Shown in pieces: positions 24,250-31,653 of a DNA stretch of 64,000 nucleotides. The position numbers and the translations under genes were made by a program. Numbering within the stretch: the stretch's first letter is position 1; each line of letters starts with the position of its first letter. Origin of the DNA: JAJYIW01 sp963781665 (lineage in GTDB: Bacteria; Chloroflexota; Anaerolineae; Anaerolineales; Anaerolineaceae); assembly GCA_963781665.1 (NCBI GenBank), contig CAWAGA010000002.1, positions 620,001 to 684,000 on the forward strand, read 5' to 3'. The notes beneath the pieces are model-generated. The model ran no database searches. It had not been told where the DNA came from and saw nothing but the letters and a program-made list of their open reading frames with translations.

Positions 24250-25044
24250 ATGATCAAAGACATCCGCACGTTCATCCTGGATAGCGATCCCTATGTTCGT
24301 AATTGGGTCGCTCTATTACTTGCCCGTGATTGGCGCACACATTACGCCGGCGAAGCAGCTTCGATCGCCGAATTCGCAGCTTTTGTCAAATCTGAAAATT
24401 CGAATATCAATGTGGTCCTGTTGGATGCATCCATTGCAATCGACGATACCTTGTTCCGCCAGTACCAGGAGGTGCTGTCGGGCATCCCCCGCCGCCCCTT
24501 GACCATCATGACCGGCATGCAGCCTGATGACCGCGCTCTTAAATTGCTCCAACAACCCTCTATCGCTGGTTATCTCATCAAGGACGAAATCCAGGATGCG
24601 ATCATCTGGGCAGCTACCATGGCGACAGCGGAAATCTGGGTAGTCACCCCTTCTATCCAGGATGCGATCTTCCGCACCGGTTACTACCCGCCTGGGAAGG
24701 GCGTTGTGATGGATGGACGCATCTCAGTAGCCAGTTTATCCCCACGCGAAAAAGAAGCCGCCCGCATGGCATTCCTGTTCAGTCTCGAGCGTCACGACCT
24801 GGCTGATGAGCTCAATATCAGCAACGATTGGAGCTACGGCCTGGTCAGTTCGATCTATAAAAAACTGGGGTTGACCGAGATCCTCGAAGGGGAAGTCGAT
24901 CCTTCCTCGTACCTGGGCAGCAATGACCTGCTCCTCTCTCACCTTAAGGACATCATGGCTGAATTGAACGGCTCTCCCAAGGCCAAAGATATCGAAACCC
25001 TGGCATTCCACGTCTTCACCATGCCGGAAATCATCGCATTTTAA
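24250..25044 (+). CDS. Receiver-domain regulator with LuxR-like HTH
   Basis: 264 residues. Residues 5-125 look like a response-regulator receiver: 'TFILDSDPYVRNWVALLL' with acidic residues, the phospho-acceptor Asp in 'NVVLLDASIAI', the Thr in 'PLTIMTGMQPDD' and Lys in 'GYLIKDEIQDA'. Residues ~160-205 resemble a LuxR-type HTH ('LSPREKEAARMAFLFSLERHDLADELNIS' and 'SSIYKKLGL'). It is a probable DNA-binding output protein, without a linked kinase. Transcription seems to come from the promoter at 24013 through a leader peptide and terminator. The 3' end overlaps the convergent zinc-ribbon gene by 14 bases. Confidence 0.78.
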   Translation: MIKDIRTFILDSDPYVRNWVALLLARDWRTHYAGEAASIAEFAAFVKSENSNINVVLLDASIAIDDTLFRQYQEVLSGIPRRPLTIMTGMQPDDRALKLLQQPSIAGYLIKDEIQDAIIWAATMATAEIWVVTPSIQDAIFRTGYYPPGKGVVMDGRISVASLSPREKEAARMAFLFSLERHDLADELNISNDWSYGLVSSIYKKLGLTEILEGEVDPSSYLGSNDLLLSHLKDIMAELNGSPKAKDIETLAFHVFTMPEIIAF

Positions 25045-26311
25045 GATAGTGCTGGGTGGGATAAACCTTTCCTGACTGCCCGTCGATCAGGACTTCCTGC
25101 CGTTGCCTGTCATGTTCCCAAGAAGCCAGCCAAACAGGAAACAAAATCAATTTGAACGACTCGACCCGCACACTCCCCGTGTTCAAGGTTAAGTCGCGGG
25201 TCTGCCCGCTTAAACCCTGGGATATCGAACGGCGCACACCGCCGAGGATAGACTGGCGCGCATCCAGAGATGCATCCGCAACCGGCACCTGGAAGCTTTC
25301 AGCCGCCACTCCGGCCAGAAAACGCTCATCGTAAGGCCCAGCCTCGCTGGGATCGCAGTGCAGTAAAACCTGTTTGAAAGCTGCTCCCAACCGGTTGCTC
25401 GCCGGAATGAGAATGTTATCCAACAATACCGGTTCAATCCCCTTTTCTTCGACCCAGGTCTCCATAAAAGCGCTGCTGACGGCTTTCTCGCACCGCCAAT
25501 AGATATCGCCATCAATGTAAAAAGACCAGACAGGCAGGAAAAGTGCTTGAAGCGAGTAGCTGATCTCGGTTTGGCGCTTCTCTTTCGTCCGCATCCAATT
25601 TGCCAGATTCTGCTCAGCCTGGGCGCGGTCAATGTCGAAAGCAACCAGGCCATCAGGGAGCACAAGCTCGCGCATTTCGGCCTGCTGTAAAACGTAGCTT
25701 GATTGGCAGTATGGGCAGGTTACTGACAACTGCTCCGGGGCCAGCATAAAAACCGACCCACAGCCCTGGCATTTGAAGGTATGAACCAGAGCAGGCTTGA
25801 GATGCCCGCCGGCCGTTGCCATAGCCACCAGAAAATCGCTTTGTCCTACTTCCTGATTTTCGTTACCCCCCTGGTGAAGGTGCTGCCTGGTTTCACAAAA
25901 ATCACACGAGAGCGATTGACCATCCGGAGTATACGTCATCCTCCCGCCGCAGTTCGGGCAGGTAAACCGGTCAGCCTTAGACTTGACCGGTCCATTTTCC
26001 TCCGGTTGAGTCAGGCGGTCGGGATCGACGATTTCAGCCGGGTTGAGACGCCCATCCAGGATGGCCAGCAGCCGCCGGGCGCGTGGTTCACCTGGGTCGT
26101 AGCTCAAGATATTTTCCAGATAACCCCTTTTTTCCCCTTTGTCGGTGCAGGTCTGGCTTAACCAGTACAACGCATCGATGCGTTCGGTGATCGCTGGTTC
26201 AAGCCTCAAGAGCCAGTTCAGATAGAAATGGGCCTCTTCAACCTCCCCGGCTTTGGCAGCCGCCATTCCTCGGACGAGCAGGTCATGGGTATTAGAGTCT
26301 TGGACACTCAT
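25031..26311 (-). CDS. TPR and zinc-ribbon protein
   Basis: 426 residues. Residues ~5-95 are helical repeats of TPR type ('GMAAAKAGEVEEAHFYLNWLLRLEP'). Two zinc ribbons follow, each with two CxxC knuckles: 'FTCPNCGGRM' with 'LSCDFCETR' (about 118-145) and 'FKCQGCGSVF' with 'VTCPYCQSS' (about 180-205). The C-terminal ~200 residues form a conserved-looking domain ('LFLPVWSFYIDGDIYWRCEK', 'FPVWLASWEHDRQRQEVLIDGQSGKVY') typical of membrane-free zinc-ribbon proteins next to helicase-like or quality-control factors; function unknown. The start at 26311 follows GGAGGTCTAATCGACG. Confidence 0.72.
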   Translation of the reverse strand: MSVQDSNTHDLLVRGMAAAKAGEVEEAHFYLNWLLRLEPAITERIDALYWLSQTCTDKGEKRGYLENILSYDPGEPRARRLLAILDGRLNPAEIVDPDRLTQPEENGPVKSKADRFTCPNCGGRMTYTPDGQSLSCDFCETRQHLHQGGNENQEVGQSDFLVAMATAGGHLKPALVHTFKCQGCGSVFMLAPEQLSVTCPYCQSSYVLQQAEMRELVLPDGLVAFDIDRAQAEQNLANWMRTKEKRQTEISYSLQALFLPVWSFYIDGDIYWRCEKAVSSAFMETWVEEKGIEPVLLDNILIPASNRLGAAFKQVLLHCDPSEAGPYDERFLAGVAAESFQVPVADASLDARQSILGGVRRSISQGLSGQTRDLTLNTGSVRVESFKLILFPVWLASWEHDRQRQEVLIDGQSGKVYPTQHYLKMR

Positions 26312-26500
26312 CGTCGATTAGACCTCCTTATAAGCAGCAGTCTTCGATAATTGGATATATAATTCGAATAATTAAAATTGTACATGGTTGGCTTGGACCC
26401 GGCAGAATATTTTATGGGGTGTTTGTACCGGGTTCACTCTTGCTTACACCTCATGAACAGTCACAATGCGATTTTGCATATTATAAATGGGAGTTTAAGG

Positions 26501-27364
26501 ATGAAAATCGGAATTGGTTTACCTGCCACGATCTCAGGTGTTCAAGGATCGACAATATTAGAGTGGGCCCGCCTGGCCGATATTGGTCCCTTTTCAAGCC
26601 TGGGGACCATCGACCGCATCGTCTACCCAAATTATGAACCTCTCATCACCCTGGCGGTAGTTGCTGGTGCTACCCACCGGATTCGCTTGATGACCACCAT
26701 TTTATTAGCCCCAATTCGAAATACGGCCATTTTAGCAAAAGAAGCTGCAACCCTGGATGCTCTTTCGGAAGGCCGCCTGGTTTTAGGTCTTGGCATTGGG
26801 GCGCGGCCGGACGATTTTGAAGCCACCCAGTCTTCATTCAAGGGCCGCGGCAGCCATCTTGGGATGCAGATCAAAAAGATGCGCCAGATTTGGGCCGGCC
26901 AACCCATGAGTGAAAAGACCGGTCCGGTTGGGCCGGCCCCGGTGCAGAAAGGTGGGCCAGAAATCCTGGTCGGCGGATACACACCCAATGCCTTGCGCCG
27001 GGCCGGCCGGCTTGCCGATGGATATATTTCCGGGGGAGGCGCTGATCCGGTCCGGTCGCGTAATTCTTACGACCAGGTCGAAAAAGCCTGGCAAGAAGCC
27101 GGTCGCCAGGGAAAGCCGCGTTTTGTCGGCGCATTTTATTCAGTGATCGGGCCTGAGCTCGCCGGACAGGCTTCGGCATATCTGCGTAGTTACTACGGAC
27201 CCATGGCAGAGAATATGGTTAAGTCCATGCCGGATAATCCCCAGGCTATCCGCCAAAAGATCCAGTCGATGGCTGATGTCGGCATGGACGAAATCATCCT
27301 TTGGCCCACCGTCTCCGACCTGGACCAGCTCAAACGCTACGCCGATATCGTCTCGGCCATCTAG
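26501..27364 (+). CDS. Luciferase-like (LLM class) flavin/F420-dependent oxidoreductase
   Basis: 287 residues, TIM barrel of the LLM family: 'MKIGIGLPATISGVQGSTILEWARLADIGPFSSLGTIDR', 'GATHRIRLMTTILLAPIRNTAILAKEAATLDALSEGRLVLGLGIG', and 'PEILVGGYTPNALRRAGRLADGYISGG', where flavin or F420 phosphate binds. Substrate is unknown. The start is set at ATG 26501, seven bases after GGGAG; an upstream in-frame extension does not match the family. The gene is divergent from the zinc-ribbon gene and convergent with a small cupin nine bases beyond its stop. Confidence 0.87.
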   Translation: MKIGIGLPATISGVQGSTILEWARLADIGPFSSLGTIDRIVYPNYEPLITLAVVAGATHRIRLMTTILLAPIRNTAILAKEAATLDALSEGRLVLGLGIGARPDDFEATQSSFKGRGSHLGMQIKKMRQIWAGQPMSEKTGPVGPAPVQKGGPEILVGGYTPNALRRAGRLADGYISGGGADPVRSRNSYDQVEKAWQEAGRQGKPRFVGAFYSVIGPELAGQASAYLRSYYGPMAENMVKSMPDNPQAIRQKIQSMADVGMDEIILWPTVSDLDQLKRYADIVSAI

Positions 27365-27372
27365 AATGAAGC

Positions 27373-27693
27373 TTACCTGATTATCGTCAGCAGCATCATC
27401 ATTCGGGTGGCGGCCTTCAGACTGTGGGCCAGGTCTGGGTCCATCCTGATCCAGGCTCCGGCCTGAGCAGTAAGCTGGTCGCCTCCCAGGGTGATTTCGA
27501 GCGTGCCTTCCAAAACCTGGATGATGGCAGCGTAAGGCGAGGTGTGTTCGGTCAGTTCCTGGCCGGCGGCAAAGCCAAATAAGGTAACGTCCATTTTGGC
27601 GTTTTTGAAAAGGCTGCGGCTGATGATGCTGTCCTCGGTGATTTCAGGCAGGCTGGAGTCCAGGTCAGGTAAATAGGAATAAGGGTTGGTCAT
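27373..27693 (-). CDS. Small cupin-domain protein
   Basis: 106 residues, a single RmlC-like cupin: 'DVTLFGFAAGQELTEHTSPYAAIIQVLEGTLEITLGGDQLTAQAGAWIRMDPDLAHSLKA' contains motif 1 (G..E..H.....VLEG) and motif 2 (P....H). Metal-binding residues His and Glu are present. Such proteins are small enzymes or sensors. The start is set at ATG 27693, five bases after AAAGGAAACA; a longer frame to 27729 has no ribosome site. Confidence 0.85.
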   Translation of the reverse strand: MTNPYSYLPDLDSSLPEITEDSIISRSLFKNAKMDVTLFGFAAGQELTEHTSPYAAIIQVLEGTLEITLGGDQLTAQAGAWIRMDPDLAHSLKAATRMMMLLTIIR

Positions 27694-27998
27694 TGGTAAA
27701 TGTTTCCTTTTAGATAAAGGTCGTTCCAAATGGAATTCAAGTTTTTAGTTTTTCAACAAAAACAGGACCATTAAGTCAATATTTTTCTGAGATTTCTGGC
27801 TGCATTATAAGCGATATCCTGCATTTACCAAATAAAGAATTGACATATCAACCGGGATGCCGTTATCACGCTGATATTCAAGCCAAATCCGTCATTGCCG
27901 TCCTTGAACAGGCAATAGGAAGGTCATATCCCCCTTTATTCCCAGGTCATCGAGCGATGATCCAGAAAGGCGTACCGTCGGCGTTAACCGAAGGCTGG
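27694..27998. other. 305-base intergenic region
   Basis: Lies between the cupin start and the CapA-like stop. It contains a TTGACA at about 27840 without a clear -10, and no recognisable gene. The cupin promoter should lie here on the minus strand but cannot be fixed by eye. Confidence 0.35.
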
Positions 27999-29843
27999 CT
28001 AGGGTATCGTAGCCGGCAGCGCCGGTACGCTGAAGATCTCCTGTAGAAATGCCGTCCGTTCTGCAGCGGTCATCGGCTGTGGGCGAGCGTATTCTTCCAG
28101 CAGGGCGGTCAACAGCTCGGTGCTGATGTAGCGCCCATCGTAAATGACATGCCGGTCGATGAATTCCTGGCGGGTTGCCGCAACGGAATCGCCGCCATTA
28201 GTCGGGAAATTCATCTGGTCGAAGAACAGGTTGCCCAGGCCGTAATGGATGAAGCCGCTTCCGTAAAGCTCCATGCTCTTGGGGGTATGTGCCTGGCTTC
28301 CGTCGACAATTGTAGCCCCGGCGTCGACCAGGGCCCGGAACAGCTTCCCCATCAAATAAGTCGGTTTATCGGTGTAGTCCTCGTCATATTGCACCGTCGC
28401 AACCACCAGGTAGCCAGCCTGGTTGAGGCTGGTAATTTGCTGCTTAATCCAGGTCCAGTCCTGGCAGGGAGCTGCGCCGGGTCGGTCAGCAGTCGCCCAG
28501 GCAGAAGTCGGCCCAGCCGAGTTGCAGCCGATAAAAGCTATCTTGTTGCCGTTGTTTTCGAAGGTGGCTGCCTGCATCGATGCTTGCAAGTTGCGCCCAC
28601 CACCGAAATAAGCCATGCCATTTTGATCGTAAAGGTCTGCGCTCGGGTTCCAGGCGTCGACGTTGTACTGCATGCGGACGTCATTATTATGGTTTCCAGT
28701 CAATTCCACCACGTCGATCCCTACGTATTCCAGCAGCTGGAAATACTTTGGACGGCTGCAAAAGCTCAACCCCACCTGGTTGGGATCAGGATAGGGGCAG
28801 TCGTCGTAGAACGAAACCTCATTGCTGGTATGAGCGATATCGGCGCTGCTCAGCCAATCGACGATATCCTTTCCAGGATAGGTGATGCCCTTGATTTCCA
28901 TTTCATAGGCTGTCGCCCGGGTCAAGGCAGTCACCCCGGTCATCACCACCACCGTCATCAGCGAAGGATCCCGGTTGGTCGCTGGAAGCATCTCTGCCAG
29001 CGCATTGATAACCTGGTCATTGGGGAGAATACCACCAGCTTGTCCTGGAGTCTCTAGCGCGTAGGTGACCACTAAAGGATAAGCCGCCGGGTCGAAATCT
29101 TTATGAATTGGCGATTGCCCATCGATGGTCAAGACCTTCCAATGCGGTTCCAATGATTTAAATGGTACGATCGCCCAGGAAGGCTGAGAATCCCAGGCGC
29201 TGTCCAGGATCTGATCGCCCGCGAGAACGGAAACTGCCTGGGAAACCGGATCGCCCCACAACGACCTGATTGCATCGTAAGTGGTCTGCTCCATCAGCAA
29301 TGGCTTACCGCTGAATGGCCCCGGGGATTGGCCCCTCCAGAAATTGAGCAGGTCGTCCTGGGAGACCCCATCCAGGATGGTGGGAAAAGGCGTCACCAGG
29401 GCATACACCCATTGGCTGCTGTCAAAAACTTGCCAACTGCTTTGGCCCGTCGGGCTGACCTCGACCGATAAGGTGGCCGAAGACGACTCATTTGCCAGCT
29501 GGATACCTTCCGGCAGCCCGCCGTTTTTAGCCAGGTTGTCCGAAAAGTCGTTGACGAGTTTAGCAGGTAGCGCCGGCGACAACCACAGGGAAAACTGTCG
29601 TGCGGGAGTCGGCGTCAAAGTTGGAAGTGCTACGGTCGGGGGGATTGGTGTCGCCAGTGTTGAGGGCATTGTCGTCACCAAGGCCGGCTGGAAGGGCGTT
29701 GCAGTGGCTGGTTTGCTCGGTGAAGGTGATGGGAACACGCCGGATGTGACCGTGGGGCGGCTTGTCGGTGCTGCGAGGCTGCATCCTGAAATGATGAAGA
29801 TAAATAATACTGAGAGGAAATTCCGCAAGATTGGTTTTTGCAA
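27999..29843 (-). CDS. CapA-like (poly-gamma-glutamate synthesis type) lipoprotein
   Basis: 614 residues. Signal peptide with lipobox 'LFIFIISGCSL', a Pro/Thr/Ser linker (about 25-85), an N-terminal domain of ~190 residues of unknown type, and a C-terminal metallophosphatase-like CapA domain: 'TVVVMTGVTALTRA', 'ADIAHTSNEVSF', 'GIDVVELTGNHNNDV', 'GMAYFGGGRNLQAS', 'DGSQAHTPKSMELYGSGFIHYGLGNLFFDQ'. Family members are linked to capsule polyglutamate export or retention, but many stand alone, as here, and the role is open. It should be anchored to the outer face of the membrane. The start is taken at 29843. Confidence 0.82.
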   Translation of the reverse strand: MQKPILRNFLSVLFIFIISGCSLAAPTSRPTVTSGVFPSPSPSKPATATPFQPALVTTMPSTLATPIPPTVALPTLTPTPARQFSLWLSPALPAKLVNDFSDNLAKNGGLPEGIQLANESSSATLSVEVSPTGQSSWQVFDSSQWVYALVTPFPTILDGVSQDDLLNFWRGQSPGPFSGKPLLMEQTTYDAIRSLWGDPVSQAVSVLAGDQILDSAWDSQPSWAIVPFKSLEPHWKVLTIDGQSPIHKDFDPAAYPLVVTYALETPGQAGGILPNDQVINALAEMLPATNRDPSLMTVVVMTGVTALTRATAYEMEIKGITYPGKDIVDWLSSADIAHTSNEVSFYDDCPYPDPNQVGLSFCSRPKYFQLLEYVGIDVVELTGNHNNDVRMQYNVDAWNPSADLYDQNGMAYFGGGRNLQASMQAATFENNGNKIAFIGCNSAGPTSAWATADRPGAAPCQDWTWIKQQITSLNQAGYLVVATVQYDEDYTDKPTYLMGKLFRALVDAGATIVDGSQAHTPKSMELYGSGFIHYGLGNLFFDQMNFPTNGGDSVAATRQEFIDRHVIYDGRYISTELLTALLEEYARPQPMTAAERTAFLQEIFSVPALPATIP

Positions 29844-30057
29844 GGTTAGCCTGGTGGGTTGCGTATTCGTGGAATAAAAGCTCTTGATTATTGATGGTCT
29901 GGATGTGGGTATTCTTGCCTCGATTATACAGGACAGCCGTGTTTTTTACGAGGAGTGGGCTGACGCAATTAATATCCGAGAATCCACCCCCCGGTAACCA
30001 GGCCAACCATGGTAAAATGGAAAAATCAAATCGGATTAAACAGGATGAGAATAGCCC

Positions 30058-30870
30058 ATGAAACTGGCAATCAGCGGTAAAGGCGGCGTAGGAAAAACAA
30101 CTCTTGCGGCTCTACTGGCCCAGGCTTATGCCGATTCAGGGCGAGATGTACTGGCGGTAGACGCCGATCCATCACCTTGCCTGGCAAGCGCCCTGGGATT
30201 TCCCCGCGAGCTCCAGGCTGGCTTACGTCCAATCGTCGAGATGGAAGACCTGATCTACGAGCGCACCGGCGCTAAGCCCGGCACCATCGGCGGTTTTTTC
30301 ACCATCAACCCCCGCGTCGATGACATCCCTGAACGCTTCAGCGCCATCAATCGCGGTGTGCGCTTGCTCGAAATGGGCGGGATTAAAGCCGGCGGATCGG
30401 GCTGCATCTGCCCTGAAAGCGCATTGTTGAAAACCCTCTTCACCCACCTCTTTTTCCGTAAGGACGACGTACTCATCCTGGATATGTACGCTGGCGTCGA
30501 GCACCTTGGCCGAGCTACGGTCGATTTCGTCGACGCTTTGCTGGTCGTCGTTGAGCCCACCAACCGCAGCCTGGGGACAGCCGCCCAGATTGCTTCCCTG
30601 GCAAAGGATATCGGCCTTACCCGCCTGTGGCTGGTCGGCAACAAGGTCCACAATGCTGAAGAAGAGGACTTCTTGCGCGCCAGCTCACCCGGTCTGCCTG
30701 TGCTGGGTATGCTTCCAGCTGACCTGGATGTCAAAGATGCAGATCGCCTGGGGGTGACTGCCTACGACTACGTTCCCCCCCTCCGGCACGCTGCCGAAAC
30801 CATCCGCCTAGAATTGGATTCTCAGAACTCTCTGATTATTTTCCTTTCCCTGACGCTCTGCCACCTGTAA
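30058..30870 (+). CDS. cooC: CooC-type nickel-insertion ATPase
   Basis: 270 residues, MinD/ParA-class P-loop NTPase. The deviant Walker A 'SGKGGVGKTT' has both the signature Lys (residue 8) and the catalytic Lys (13); 'VLAVDADPSPCLASALG' is switch I, and a CxC motif ('GSGCICPE', Cys116/Cys118) is the metal-binding pair of CooC proteins. CooC couples ATP hydrolysis to nickel insertion into carbon monoxide dehydrogenase or acetyl-CoA synthase. No CODH gene lies in the window, so the partner is elsewhere. ATG follows AGGATGAGAATAGCCC. Confidence 0.87.
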   Translation: MKLAISGKGGVGKTTLAALLAQAYADSGRDVLAVDADPSPCLASALGFPRELQAGLRPIVEMEDLIYERTGAKPGTIGGFFTINPRVDDIPERFSAINRGVRLLEMGGIKAGGSGCICPESALLKTLFTHLFFRKDDVLILDMYAGVEHLGRATVDFVDALLVVVEPTNRSLGTAAQIASLAKDIGLTRLWLVGNKVHNAEEEDFLRASSPGLPVLGMLPADLDVKDADRLGVTAYDYVPPLRHAAETIRLELDSQNSLIIFLSLTLCHL

Positions 30871-30972
30871 GATGATCGTACATCCATAGGCGGGCTGAGG
30901 GGAAATCGTATGAGAATCTCCCCAATCCCTTATCCTGGTATAATGTAATAACTGTTACATCCTAAGGTGCCT

Positions 30973-31536
30973 ATGCCCCCCAAATGGCTTCTTTTTTGCG
31001 TTCAACTTCCTGCTACTCCGTCTGGTCCAAGGGTCATGCTTTGGCGGCGGATGCGGGCAGCCGGTTCGGCCAGCCTCAACAACGGCATCTGGATTCTGCC
31101 CATTTCCGATAAATCGGTTTCTTTCGTTCAAGAGATGCAATCTTTTGTCGAACACCAGGGTGGCAGCAGCCTGGTGTTCGAAGCCAGCGCATTTACTCCC
31201 CCCACCGAGGATAAGATCATCGAGCGTTTCCGTCATGATCGCCAACAGGAATATTACGAAATCAAGGAGCAGTGCAGTGATTTTTTGGCCGAGATCGACA
31301 AAGAAACTCGCAGCCAGAATTTCTCCTTTGCAGAATATGAAGAAAACGAGCAAGACCTGGAGAAGCTCGAAATCTGGTTGGAAAAGGTCAAGCAGCGGGA
31401 TTTCTTGGGGGGAGACCAGGCAGATACAACTGCAGCATTATTGGAAAGCTGCCGCCAGGCGCTGCAGGGGTTCGCCAGCGCTGTTTTCGACAGCGAGGGG
31501 TCGGACCAACCGCGGATGTTGGCCGCTGATTCCTGA
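30973..31536 (+). CDS. ChrB N-terminal-domain protein (chromate-resistance type)
   Basis: 187 residues. The start of the protein matches the ChrB N-terminal domain: 'WLLFCVQLPATPSGPRVMLWRRMRAAGSASLNNGIWILP', and the helical 'DFLAEIDKETRSQNFSFAEYEENEQDLEKLEIWLEKVKQRDF' continues it. ChrB proteins sense chromate and regulate the ChrA exporter; this one lacks the C-terminal ChrB domain, and no chrA is adjacent. ATG at 30973 is preferred to GTG at 30967; AAGGTG lies close upstream. The next gene is a P-type ATPase on the same strand. Confidence 0.78.
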   Translation: MPPKWLLFCVQLPATPSGPRVMLWRRMRAAGSASLNNGIWILPISDKSVSFVQEMQSFVEHQGGSSLVFEASAFTPPTEDKIIERFRHDRQQEYYEIKEQCSDFLAEIDKETRSQNFSFAEYEENEQDLEKLEIWLEKVKQRDFLGGDQADTTAALLESCRQALQGFASAVFDSEGSDQPRMLAADS

Positions 31537-31653
31537 TAATATTTCCGTAAGCATTCCATCCGCAGCAGGTTTCCCGATTTCCAAATTCCCGATCTCGAAT
31601 TACAGGTTCAAAATCTCGCATCGAATCTAGACTCTCGACAGATAGCAAAAACT

